A DNA stretch of 64,000 nt from Isoetes taiwanensis (lineage: Eukaryota; Streptophyta; Lycopodiopsida; Isoetales; Isoetaceae), in the NCBI GenBank assembly GCA_021234155.1, contig JAJEKV010000412.1:62001-126000 (forward strand). Reading direction: 5' to 3'. Of the stretch, positions 45,897 through 57,039 are shown piece by piece. Made by a program: the position numbers and the translations under genes. Positions within the stretch are counted from its first letter, which is position 1. Every line of letters starts with the position of its first letter. The notes under the pieces are model-generated. The model saw nothing but the letters and a program-made list of their open reading frames with translations, had not been told where the DNA came from and made no database searches.

Positions 45897-46692
45897 CTCA
45901 TTGTTTATGTCCCAACTTGTAGAAACTCTTGGTAATTTAAATGCATATGTTGATCTCTAATTAATTGCTATGGAGTACAGTCATCAAAGGCCCACTATCA
46001 GTCAAGCTATCATCGTGAAAGCTGCTATGAGGGTAAAGGGACTTTGACTCGACATCAAAGGTGATATGAGATGTATAAGGTAATATAGAAGTTAGGAATA
46101 TACTGGAGTTGGTCTCATGTTAAGTAGTACCTTCTTATGACCTTGAAGGGCTTGGGGTGTTAAGTTTGTTCCTATGATATTAGGGTTTAAGAAAAACTCT
46201 TTTCTCTCTAAGTGCATTAGTGAGCCTAATGCATCTCTGCTCTTGCAGCAACTCCCCCTCCCCCTCCCTTTTTTTTTTTTATTGTTGTTGATTTTTATAT
46301 TGCAAATCTTGCCGCCATAGACTTCAGAAGTTTTCGGCATGATGTAACAGGATTTACAGACCTACATATCCGCGGGCTTCGAACCTTCCATACATTGAGA
46401 AGCTTGGGTTTCATTCAATTTCCTAGCTTTGCCACGAGCCCTATTCTAAATCTGAGTTCTTGCAAAAAAAAATGGCATCAGAGTGTTCCATTTTGGCATG
46501 AAAGGGAGGCGGGAGCCCTCTGTGAAGATGCCCAATGATGTAATTAGGGAAGCTTTAAAGCAATGAATTCAACTGGAAAGGGCCTCTTGATTTATAAAAG
46601 GCAGTGAGTTTGAGCTTGAAGATCAGTTGGACGATGATGGAGTATCCTCTCTTTTGGTGTTTGCATCTATAAGGACTTTAGGCTTCCCTTTG

Positions 46693-49689
46693 GATGTGGA
46701 CAGGCAGGAGCCCTATGTCGATCTATATGATGACATACAACAGTACAGACAATTGGGCAAGGTCATGTTGCTTGGAGATTTCAATGCGCGCACAGGGGCA
46801 GAGCAGATCCCAAAATTCGCACCTCTAGCTGAGGATGTGTTGCAAATGGACCCCGTAGAGATGGTTTGGCCAAGGGCGCCGATGATAATGACGTGACACA
46901 GATGGCCGGCAGCCATCAAGGTCGGGCAAGATCTTTGACCTGGTCATTTGCAATGGGCTAGCACAGTGGCCGTCCTCCAGCCGCTTCACTTGTAGACCGG
47001 AGAACCAGGGGGGCGGCACTAGTGTGGTGGATTACGTGCTAGCAGACGAGCAATGCCTACACTTGATCACATCGCTTCGGGCCGTTTCCGGGACCGGTTG
47101 CCGGACGAGGAAGTAGACTCACCATCAGCCCGTTTGCAGATAGATTGGCAGCCAACCGAAAGCACCCATTGCCCCAACACCCCATGTACCACGGTTGCGT
47201 CCCGGACTATGATCATGCGGGCGGTCTATGCAAGGATGCTTGAGCATGAGCTGCCGGAGTGCCGCAGATTCCCCCACACTTCAACAAAGCAGACGGCCGG
47301 TGAACCGGCTCCTTCGAGGGTAGGGGACAGATGCTTTGGGAGAGGCCGCTCGACGATCCATGTGGGGCTGCAACCACCTTCCCCGCAATCACCGGGTTCG
47401 ATGACTAATGTCGAGGGAGTCAAACGATGGCTCGCCAAGTGCTGGACCCACCATTCGCCATGAGCCGTCCCGTCAATACCGCTCCTTCCTCAAGACCAAG
47501 AAAGCCGTGTACCTTAAGCGAGCACCAAAGAATGATGTTTGGTCTACTAGACCGCCACCCTAGGGCCTTCGAGAAAGGTCTTGAGTAAGCCTACACGTTC
47601 CCCCACATGAAATATTACCGAGGAACAATGAGTGAGATACTTTGTGCTAAATGTGATGACCCAATGGGAAGCCGGGCGTGAAGATTCTCCCAGCATGTGT
47701 GCCTAGTGGTCGGTCATCACCGGGGATGTCATAATGGCCTCGCAACGCCTAATCCGGGAAGGAAAGCAGATTTGGATGGTATGTGCAGAAGCTTCTCAAG
47801 TGGGTCGGCCCCCAATGGTGCCGGTTCTCACAAAGACTCTTCAACAGGGCATTGTAAGAAGGCTTCCTCCCCCAAGACCGGACTACCGGTAGAGTTGTGC
47901 CCATATACAAAGCGGGGACCCCACATGTTGACCAACTATCGCACCATTATGGTCGGGCCTGTCTTTGCCAAGTTGCTTGCCGGGATTCTTGAGCAAATGA
48001 CCCGACACTTTGGGCGAGAGGATGGAGAAGTGCTCTCACGCAGTGGGCTTTCACCGACATTCTACTATTGACCATATCTTCACTCTGCGAACACTCATAG
48101 AGGATAGCGGGAATCAACGCCAGACATCTTGCATCGTTGCTTTGTGGATTTCGCAGAAAGGCTTTTGACACGGTGCCTCGGGATAAGTTGTGGGGATGAT
48201 TGAGAATTTGGGGACCCCCGCCGACTTGCAAAATGCTATATACGCACTATACGAGGCTTGCTCCCGGCCGTCTCTCACACCTTGTCGGGGAGCCCGTTGT
48301 TAGTAGCATTGGGGTGCTGTGGCTGCCCTCTATCCCCGACCCCTTCGGCTTGTACATTGACCAGCCTAGAAGAATGGCTAGTCGAGCACGGGAGGGCTTC
48401 GGTTGATGCACCACATAATCCCAAGAACTCATATATGCCGATGATGTTGACCTCGCCGCGATATACCCCAAAGGACATGCAACGCCACCGGATGCTTTGG
48501 ACACTTTCTCGCCAATTCACCGGCATGAGAGTTAACTTGGCCAAGACGAGGGTGCTATCGGGTCCCATCTTCCCAAGACTCCACGCCTTCCCTCATTCAC
48601 TTACCAGGCGTGTAGTGGAGGTGGCTCGGGTCTTATAAGTATTTGGGCATTGAGTTTTCTACTACCACCTTTGGGATGCATCCATCGTGTTACTGTGTCA
48701 CCGCAGTCGGAAAGCCCTCAGATGCAATGCAAAACAACAAATACAAGGCGTAGCCAGATGCATGGGGTCAGCAGGCACACTTGTTCGGGGCCTTGGTTGA
48801 ACCGGGTCCTCCTTTTATGGGGCGTATGTGGGGGCGGTGATATCCCTCACCACTTGGAACGATCTAGAGCAGTACGTAGGCCTTCTTGCCCGGGCACCGG
48901 GAGTGAAATCCACGGTCCCATATCGATCTTGCTCTGTGAGGCGTGATTCCTTCCATTCTGAGGGAGGGCATACTGAACGCCACATTATTTACTTCCGGAA
49001 GGTGGTGGCTATGGATGAAGCCCGGCTGCCCAACCTTGCTTTGGCGGTGGCGATGGGCCCGCAAAATAATCAAAGCCCCGCTAGAAAGACAAGCAAGCCC
49101 GCTGGTTCTCGCGATGGAATGTGCAGGGTGCACAATGATGTGGACCGGTGCATACATGGAAGGAACGCGCCGCCTTGAAGCAAGATTGGATGCTTGCTTC
49201 ATGGCCAAGCTTTGGGATGCAGAGGCCCCTGGCCACATGTCAAGGTGGCAAATTATCGACGCCAAGTTAATCCCATGCTCACGAGGGGCCCACACCACTA
49301 CCTCGCGCACCCATCTACCCATGAAAAGCACAGTGGTGATTGTTTCCATTCGCGACAGTGCACACCACCTCCGCGATTGAGACATTGGGGAGATGGATTC
49401 GGGAGCCGCGTGAAGACAGAGTCCGCCGCTGCCGCCAATGTATGACTCGAGGATGAAAGTCACGCCCTCCGGGCCCGTGTCCGGCGCAGACGAGCATATC
49501 CGGGCTCGGTATACTCGGGCTAGTTGTGCCCCATCAGCCCCCCCGCATGAGCTACCGAGCACGGCCTCGTGAGGCTTGTTGGGATCGTGACCGAGGGAGG
49601 TAATGGATACGCGGACTCAGTTATGCCCCCCTGTCCGACATTAACCTCAGCTATACTTGTGATTATGTATATATAACTGTGCAGTATGT
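46693..49689 (+). pseudogene. LINE: endonuclease and reverse transcriptase, decayed
   Basis: Endonuclease: QLGKVMLLGDFNARTGAEQI (about 46750-46810) contains the GDFNA motif of APE-type endonucleases, followed by a region with GGTSVVDYVL-like sequence (47010-47040). RT: YRTIMVGPVFAKLLAGILEQ (47935), DHIFTLRTLIEDSGN (48070), YADDVDLA (48436), FTGMRVNLAKTRVL (48518), YKYLGIEFS-like (48640), ISLTTWNDLE (48843) and GVKSTVPY (48903). A C-terminal zone to 49560 probably holds the Cys/His part. Multiple frameshifts. The LINE is split at 49689 by the chromovirus and its 3' end is 62991-63156. Confidence 0.8.
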
Positions 49690-51353
49690 TGTGACGTTCA
49701 AAGACAAGATATCGCCCGGGGCGTATACCGCATCGCCCGTCACGGCGCACCACGCCACTCCGGTGGACGGTATGCGCTAGCGTGTAGCCGTGTGAGTAGC
49801 CCTAGGGGGCAACTTGCGTAAATATGTGCAACTATTAATGTGCACATTTTCCAATGTACACATTAATGTGGGCACACATTTCCAAGTGGACACTTCATGC
49901 CAAGTGGGCCACACCCATAGGTGCAATTAATGTGCACATTTTCCAATGTACACATTAATGTGGGCACACATTTCCATGTGTGCACATTTGGCCACCTAGC
50001 CCTTAAAGGCAAGTGGGCCCATTTCCAATTATCCCACATGCCAAAAGGGGATAATTGGAAACCCTAACCAACCCCCCTTGTCTATATAGGGTAGGAAACC
50101 CTAACTAGCCCAATTTTCGATTTTTAGGGCTTTTTAGAACTCTGCTTTGGCTGCCTCAACGGCCTAAAACCGCATCCCGCACGGGGAGAATTGCATCCTT
50201 AGTTTCTCTTGATTCGAGCGTTTCAGCAGGATGGTCGAGCTCAGGTCAGGAGGAGCCCCTCAAGGATCAGGTATTTGGCCAATTAGATAGTCTAAACCCT
50301 ATTTTAGTCATTGAATCAGTAGGTTTAGCCTATTAGATTGCCCATAGCAGCCCTCTAGATCTCTAGATAGCAGATTCTAACTAAAGAACCTAACTCTATG
50401 TTGTAGATTAGATCTAGTTCTTTAGTTCTCTCGTGAAGTATATGGATGATGTATCTCTATGAACTCCTTGTATTGGGAAGGGGGGTAGAGACCTAAAGCT
50501 TTGTAGTTGATGCTCCTAGAGTAGCCTCTCTAGCACACTGTAGATTCGGCCTGTGCACAAGAGCCACACCTGGTTGTGGGTGAAGGGGCCAGACTGGCTT
50601 AGAAGGAGGTTCGTGTTCTGACTCTTGAACGATCCCTCTGGTGTGTTAGTGCTACCGGGGATCATTGTGACTAGGTCTAATGGCTTACCAATCGAGTGCG
50701 GGTAAGGCATGGGCTCGACACCGTGAAGTGGTGTACACTTTCCGGTGGGTTCGGTGAATACGGTGGTGGCCCTCTAGTCACCTTGAGTCAAAGATGTAGA
50801 CCTGCGGAGGGGAGTGATCCCTACCGCCCCATCGAACCGGGAGATGGAACCCGTGAATAGCCCTTTTGGCTATGCATCCCGCGGGCTACGGTCAGTCCCA
50901 ACACTTTTCAGCCTACTCGCAAAGTGTGCATGGGGAGGGGCGGATGGAGTGGACAACCCTAAGCCATGTTCATATGCCACCCAAATCCATTGCCATGAAT
51001 TGCATGCGCAATGAACTCTGAGACCCAAGCCGGTCCATCATCCCTTGAGTCCCAGCCTTGGGTAGGATCCCCTATGTGATGTGCTTGATCTTTGTCTATG
51101 CAGATATGTGGAGGACCATCCTTCGTGATGGTCATATGATGTTGATGTATGTGCTACCGACATGTATGTTTACGCCGCAGCCTAGGTAGGCCCCGAGGGA
51201 GGCGGGGTGCAATGACCCTTCCACTCTTCCCACTTTGGAACCAAATCACGGTTGCGGTGTCATGTGGAGGGCCCACATTAGCATGGAGCTGGTATGGGGG
51301 ATGAACTCGTTTGTATACGGTGAGGGCACCGTGATCACAGTAGGGGACGTCCA
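49690..51353 (+). repeat. 5' LTR of the 13.3-kb chromovirus
   Basis: Starts TGTGACGTTC. U3 has a 92-bp tandem duplication, each unit with a palindrome (49834-49867 and 49926-49959). TATATAGG at about 50093 is the likely TATA box, followed by AACCCTAAC motifs. The shared block TATTGGGAAGGGGGGTAGAG is at 50471. The end is altered to GACGTCCAC. Confidence 0.9.
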
Positions 51354-51356
51354 CGG

Positions 51357-51367
51357 TGGTATCGAGC
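51357..51367 (+). promoter_or_regulatory. primer-binding site, one base altered
   Basis: TGGTATCGAGC, i.e. TGGTATCAGAGC with one base missing. This may be a sequencing error at a CG-like position. Confidence 0.75.
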
Positions 51368-51560
51368 TATGTTCTTGGAGACCAAGAGCAAAGCTTAATC
51401 GCCATGTTCCCAGTAGCACTAACTTGATAGGATCCTTAAACCTCGAAAAAATGGGAAAATTTTTCTCATTTTTGTAGTTTATGCTAAGCTAGTAATGGTT
51501 AAAATGAATAGAAATGTAAAAGATTAAAAAATTAATGAGCCAACATCAAAAAGTAGGGTG

Positions 51561-51632
51561 GTCTCACACGTCAGCGCCGAGACGTGATTTCTACATTCTA
51601 GAAATCGGTGGTCAGGGCTAACGTGGTGAGAC
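51561..51632 (+). repeat. nested hairpin module 1
   Basis: GTCTCAC pairs with GTGAGAC at the two ends; an inner TTTCTA-CATTC-TAGAAA stem sits in the centre. The same fold recurs at 51754-51818 and 53430-53496. Confidence 0.7.
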
Positions 51633-51753
51633 ATTTCGGCTTTGACACCAAAAAGTTGTAAATTACAAGAAAATACCTTGATAATTCTAATTTTAAGCTA
51701 AGAATTAGTAGATTTAGCATGTTACATGTTAATTTAATAGTGGGCTCCACCAT

Positions 51754-51818
51754 GTCTCACGTCAAGCGCCAGATGGTTTCTAGATTCTAGGAATCGGGCT
51801 GGGCGCAACGTGTGAGAC
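51754..51818 (+). repeat. nested hairpin module 2
   Basis: GTCTCACG pairs with CGTGTGAGAC (one bulge), GCGCC with GGGCGC, and TTCTAGATTCTAGGAA forms the apex. Confidence 0.7.
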
Positions 51819-51892
51819 CTTGCTTAATTAGGTGTTTTTAGGTGCTTTAGACAACCCAAAAAGGTAGTTTAAAAGTTGACCTAAAATTGGCC

Positions 51893-51902
51893 CTATAAAT
51901 AG
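51893..51902 (+). promoter_or_regulatory. TATA box of accessory ORF-A
   Basis: CTATAAATAG, about 105 bases before the ATG pair at 52002-52007, with a C/T-rich leader in between. It lies inside the element, downstream of the LTR promoter. Confidence 0.55.
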
Positions 51903-52001
51903 ACCCGGACCCCTCCCATTTTTCCCTGTTCCTCCCTAGAACTTCGCTCGTCTTTGTCAAGGCGATTTCCCGGCGCTTAGCTCCGGACGACAAACCAGAA
52001 G

Positions 52002-53280
52002 ATGATGGCCCGCACAAAAAGTAGACCGCAAGGAAGCCTAGCCGGAAGCGGATCCTCCAGCGCCGCTCGGCCCCTCTTTTCTTTCGTGATTCTTCGGGAA
52101 CGCTTTCCACGACGGCTGAATCTTCGCCGAAGGAAGCTGTGGTCGGACTGAGCTCACACGAGTTTGGAGGACGACCGCCGATGTCATGAACCAGATCCTC
52201 GATTTAAATTGCGCTGGAAGAGGAAAGAAGTGCAGCAGCAGGAGCAACACTGGGAGGACGCCAACCCATTGAAGAGCAGAGGGAACAGCGCGGACCCATC
52301 AACAGCCCGTGAGCAACCCCTGATCGGTGATCCACCCCGCAGGAGGAGCAGGAAGAGAGGAGCAGCCACACGGAACTCACCCCCCGAAGAAGAGGCCGAC
52401 CGCGACGCCGGGCCCCAAGTAAGCACGGGTAAAAGAGCCACCGAGCGAGAACAAAGAGTTTGAAGACGACCCGGACTACAAAACCCGGGCCGGACCCAAG
52501 AAGAGGAAGGCCAAAGCCGTGAAGGCGTGCAAGAGGAAGCCTGGTAAGGCTCTGAAACGGGCCGAGGGTCCCGCCATCAACGAGCCGTCGGGAGGGGAGA
52601 CCCCGCCCACCACCGACGACTCGGATGGAGACTACGTGCCGGGCGCAGACGGGGCAAGCTCTTCAAAGCCCCCGGTCGTAGAGGAAGAGGTCCCGGAGCA
52701 GACACCCCAAGAAGGGGAGGAGAGACAGCTTAGCTAAGCCCCCACCTTTTCCGGGACGTGGGATAGAGTCAAAGCCCCGCCACAAGCGGGAAGCATATGT
52801 GATAGACCCCCTAAAGGTCTATCAGAAGAGGATCAGGGAACACAACGCTTATATGGCAAGGTGGGAGGCGTACAACGCATATTACCAGGAGCACCGGGTG
52901 AGAACGATTGAAGGCGGACACCCATTTAAGAGCCAAACAATGAAGCCCCCTCCACCAAAGCCCAAGCCTCCCCGAAAGCACTGTGGAAGAAGTTTTGAGC
53001 AAGAAGAAGAAGTCGGAAGACAGGCACTCAAGGAGATCCGCCACTTCCGTAAGAGTTTGGACTCGATTCCCCGCCGCTCCAGCCGCTTGGTCCGCTGGTC
53101 ATACAAGAATACAACACGCATACGCGCGTGACCGACGAGATGCCGCCAGTGTTTACAAGAGGCTACCGCGCACATAGTAAAGCATTTTGAAGATTCAACG
53201 GCCAAGACGGTGCACGCCAAGAGGGTTACCCTCATGAGGCGGATATGTATCTTGCCGTGCACATCAAGGGAGAACGCCCT
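52002..53280 (+). pseudogene. accessory ORF-A: basic, charged, disordered protein
   Basis: The leader ends at a double ATG; the second opens MARTKSRPQGSLAGSGSSSA. Further segments, in shifting frames, are RRRSRKRGAATRNSPPEEE (52340), KKRKAKAVKACKRKPGKALK (52500), an acidic DDSDGDYVPGADG (52620), then IDPLKVYQKRIREHN and YNAYYQEH (52810-52890) and IPRRSSRLVRWSY (53065). It is very rich in Lys/Arg, Glu and Pro, as in nuclear or chromatin-binding proteins. No domain family is recognised. There is no homologous ORF in the plus-strand element. At least three frame changes occur, some possibly sequencing errors. Confidence 0.5.
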
Positions 53281-53429
53281 TGAACCTTGTAAATAATCGA
53301 AAAATTTTGTTAATATAAAGAAATTTTTGTGTAAATAAAGTGTCAAACCCTCGTTTAAATAGGTTAAGATATCGATCCCTAACTTTTTTGTTTTGATTAA
53401 ATTGGAGCTTTGAGCAAAATTGAGACGAT

Positions 53430-53496
53430 GTCTCACACGCCGGCCAGACCCGCATTTCTAGATTTTAGAAATCGGCCGGGCGCAACGCAGTGAGAC
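53430..53496 (+). repeat. nested hairpin module 3
   Basis: GTCTCAC pairs with GTGAGAC, CGGCC with GGCCG, and ATTTCTA-GATTT-TAGAAAT forms a perfect 7-bp apex stem. It lies between ORF-A and the promoter of ORF-B. Confidence 0.75.
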
Positions 53497-53802
53497 CATG
53501 CCCAAAAATGCCCAAAACAGCTCCAAATCGACCAAGTAAGGGGTCAATTTCGCCTAACTTTCGATGAGTTTAGTGGAATTACAGCCTTACATCACTTAAA
53601 TTGAGTGAGCCTAGCCCAATTGAGACCCTCGCACCATTTCTTCACCAAATGATCTCCAAGCCGCATACAATAGGTTGGTGTTGTTCTTAGCATGCTCAAA
53701 CTCTAGAAATAGTCTTCAAACTTGCAATTGCATCCCTTAATAGATCAGAATTGCCTAATCTCAAGAAAATCTAGGTCATCAAAAAATTAGGGTTTTCCCT
53801 TT

Positions 53803-53813
53803 CTATAAATAAG
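53803..53813 (+). promoter_or_regulatory. TATA box of accessory ORF-B
   Basis: CTATAAATAAG, about 110 bases before the ATG at 53922, matching the position of the TATA box at 11685 in the homologous element. Confidence 0.55.
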
Positions 53814-53921
53814 TCCCCATTTCTCATTTGGCACCCCGCAAATTTGCTCCCCAATCGCTAGGGCGATCTTTCAGCTCGAGGCGCCTCGCATCCGTTTGAT
53901 ACTCCCTTCCTTGCTAGATCA

Positions 53922-55456
53922 ATGGCCACCGCTGATTTGGGCGATGGTACGGTAGCCAAGGCCTATATCTTTGCCGGGCGGATGTCAACGACATCTTCCA
54001 AGTCTTTGTGAAAGAAATCGACATCCAAGCTACGCTTAAATGCAACCCCAACTTATAGGCGGTGCTAGCAGAATTTCAAGCTAGGGTAGGACCCTCCCTT
54101 GTTCAAGTTCCCCTTGCATAGGGTACTTTGTTCCCCGCCCATCCCTTCAAGTTGCCTTTGGGCGACGCCCCTAACATCGCCAAGTACTTGACTAACAAGG
54201 CGCAGAGACTACTCGACTACATGGTCCCCGACAGCCACCCGGGGACCAAGTATTTCTCTTACACAAAGAGCCCTAGCCATCTTCTTATCCCACCATGGCA
54301 GAACCCCGATGGGGGGCAACCCTATCCCTCCGATGGAGGTAGACCCCATAGCAGTCCAAGCAGTAAGATATGCATGCCGCTGCAGATCAACAGTGGGCGG
54401 GAAGCAAGAGAGGATGAGGAGGAGTCGGGCGACGAAGGATACACCGAGCTCGACTGCATCTAAGAACGGCGCCAAGCGAGAAAGCGTGAGCTGATCAACC
54501 GAGAGAAGAGCCGGGCAGGCATCGAGTCGCCCCCCACTCGGGCTAGGCATCACAAGCCTAGCCCCGATCATCATTAACTGAGAGGAGTATCTACTCCTCA
54601 AACGACATCCGTAACCTCCCAATGCGGGGAGAGGGAGCTCAGTTGGACGAACCGCTTCCACCAACCGCTGCAACCGACATGGACGACTTCATCGCCGTGG
54701 GAGCCTCGGACTTTCCGGCGCAAGTGAGGGAGGCCGACACCTACACTGTGGGAGACGACCTCCGATATCCGTGCCTACAAAGCAAAGATAAGGCAAATGA
54801 TGGACGAAGCGGGGAGTCGCCAACAGAGGAGGAGTTCCTCGCCTCCAAGAGCAGATGGGGATCCGTGGGAAGACCACGAGCATCCTAATGCCGAAGTCCT
54901 CCCGATATCACCCCGCCAAAAGGGAGAAGGAATCGACCTCGAGGAGGCTCGACCGCACAATGGAAGACCATGTGGAGCCGACCGAAAATTGAGGTCGACG
55001 AAAGCACGGGCGCATGTAGTCGGAGGCCAAACAAGCTGAGAAGCTTCGGCGACACACAACGCACGTGTCGCCAGTGTACTACTTGTCGCCGGCGATGGAT
55101 GGGAGAATAGCGGTAATTCACCGCAAGTTCAGTCCGTGAGGCGAAGAAGGAGTGTTCATGCCGATTGCACTCTCGGGCCCGCAGCATGCTCGAATAGCAA
55201 CAAATGTCGACTATCTTTGTCTTAGTCAAGAGGGCAATGGCACTTGACCTCTTCGACTTCGCCATACCCCACCGACGCCAGCGAGATTGACGATGGATCG
55301 CGGCCCTTACATCCGAATCAGGGGTAGAAGACCTGGTGAGGGCCATACATGGAGGCTCGTCGGCAAGCATCATCAGGAACTTGGGTCACTCGGTAGGGAC
55401 GGCCCAAGTTAAGAAGTTTCTTGAAGACAACCCGTCTTACCGGCGATTTCAAGACT
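53922..55456 (+). pseudogene. accessory ORF-B, unknown function
   Basis: Opens MATADLGDGTVAKAYIFAGR, then after one shift FQVFVKEIDIQATL, PFKLPLGDAPNIAKYLTNKA (54145), an acidic and serine-rich middle (EDEEESGDEGYTEL, 54415), a long charged linker, FSPxGEEGVF (55125), GPQHARIATNVDYL (55170), KRAMALDLFDF (55230), and AQVKKFLEDNPSYRRF before the stop near 55456. Several of these blocks match 11799-13290 in the older element, so the protein was under selection in this lineage. The fold is unrecognised. Frames change several times. Confidence 0.65.
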
Positions 55457-55735
55457 AGCTAAACTCTTGATCCCGGAGACTTTTTGTATCTGAAATATTA
55501 TATGATATATGAATATAAATCCTATTGCACTTTAAATGCTTTGTTGATGTATTTTTGCCCCACAACTATATCAACAAACATAAACAATGCAAGAGAACAA
55601 ATGAAACTAATCATATAGCCATGAATTGCTTCAGGTATGCAGCTAGAGGCTTAAACGCAGGGGAACGCATAACCCAGATCTTATAGAAGAGCAAACCCCA
55701 CCTGCACTACCCCCGCAAGGAACCTATTTGAAGAT

Positions 55736-56945
55736 ATGGAACCCATGACCCCAGAGGAGGAGATAGCCCAGATGAGGACGGACCCGAGCGAGATAAAGGC
55801 ATTACCGTCCCCGCATAGCGTGAGTGGGTTCTGTGGGCAACGCCGCTTGTCGCAAGCATCAGCCTCGGAGGGAGGAAAAAGACAAGAAGAGGAGCAAGAG
55901 AAGGAGATCCTCCAGCCCGGAATCTTCCGACTCAAGTTCCGACTTCGGACCGATTCCAGGAAGAGGAAGAACAGCTCGTGAATCCAATGTGATGGAAGGC
56001 GGAGGAATACCCTGAGGGGACGACAAAGAGATACCAAGGCCTCCGACTACCGTAAGAAGGTAGATTCGCGACCGGGCAATGTATGGAAGGCCCTGAACCG
56101 GAACAGCTTCTCGTGAGAGAACAGTCGATTGGAAGCAGAGGCATACGGGACTAAATGAGCGAAAGTACGGAAATGCTTATGGCATGAAGGATAAGGACAA
56201 AGGCGAGTTGCAACAGCCAACTTGAAAGGAGCCGCCGGATTTGGTGGAAGGGTTATGCAAAGGCACATGGCTTGCAGGGATGCTTGTAAGTTCGTAAAGT
56301 TTGCTAAAGCCTTCAAGCGCCATTACGCTCGAGGGAACATAAGTCCAAAGATGATGCGTTAGTTTTACAAGTTGCAAAGAAGGCAACAAATCACCCGAAA
56401 TATACAGAGGAATTCATGAGGCTAAGGTCAGACGCGTCAAGTTGGGAGAGAAGCATGCGAGAAAGCTATATTGAGGTAAAATGGAATGAGGAGATCCGCA
56501 AGCTTTGTGAGGGCAATAAACCCTAGGACAAGATCGTTTTAATCCAAGGCTATAAGCTTGCGCAGGGTCGGGACCTCGTAATAGCGGGCAAAAAAACTAA
56601 AGACTTCCGGGATAAAGGCAAGGCGACAGAAGCTATAGCCCCTGTGGCAGCCACCCAGTCCGGCTTAGAGCCCCATATGGTGGGGAACGTGGGAAACAAG
56701 CAGGGGAGAAGAAGCAGGTGTCCTTCAAGGACAAGCAGGAGGGGTCAAACTACTCCAAAGCAGTGCGATCCTTTTTGTGCAGGCGATGCCCAAGGAAAAG
56801 AGGCAGGAGTGCATAGAAAAGCAATCAGGTGGCTTCGTGTGCTTCCAGCCAAGGCCATAGGACAGCAAACTGCCCCTACGTCATGAGTGCAGCTCTAGCG
56901 GAGTTGGGAGATTGGGACGCTCGTCCCGACGACGACTCTTTAAGA
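55736..56945 (+). pseudogene. gag, frameshifted
   Basis: Begins MEPMTPEEEIAQMRTDPSEI. An Arg/Ser-rich basic block (EEKDKKRSKRRRSSSPESS) follows at about 55865, as in the copies at 13.8 and 45.2 kb. Capsid-like sequence (NERKYGNAYGMKDKDKGEL, 56155; EIYRGIHEAKVRR, 56400) is broken by many shifts. The zinc knuckle survives as GHRTANCP (56855) followed by MSAALAELGDWD; its first cysteines lie in another frame. It would form the particle and bind RNA. Confidence 0.7.
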
Positions 56946-57039
56946 GGCCCGCGACTACATTCAGGGTGAGTGTCATATCTTTGCCGCAATAGATACAGAG
57001 CAAGCAGAGAGCCAGTATAAGGTAATTTCCACAGTAGGG

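Larger units (their letters stand above)
45694..46692. repeat. right arm of the inverted duplication, part 1
   Basis: Reverse complement of about 30550-31387. It is interrupted by a LINE 3' fragment (45735-45896). At 46692 the match breaks where the LINE begins, then resumes at 63157. Confidence 0.9.

Noticed and set aside
48864-49562. 232-codon minus-strand open frame
   Set aside because: It is antisense to the LINE RT C terminus, whose motifs (ISLTTWNDLE, GVKSTVPY) are on the plus strand; the frame has no family motif.
54209-54673. 154-codon minus-strand frame within the chromovirus
   Set aside because: Shadow of ORF-B, whose conserved blocks are on the plus strand.
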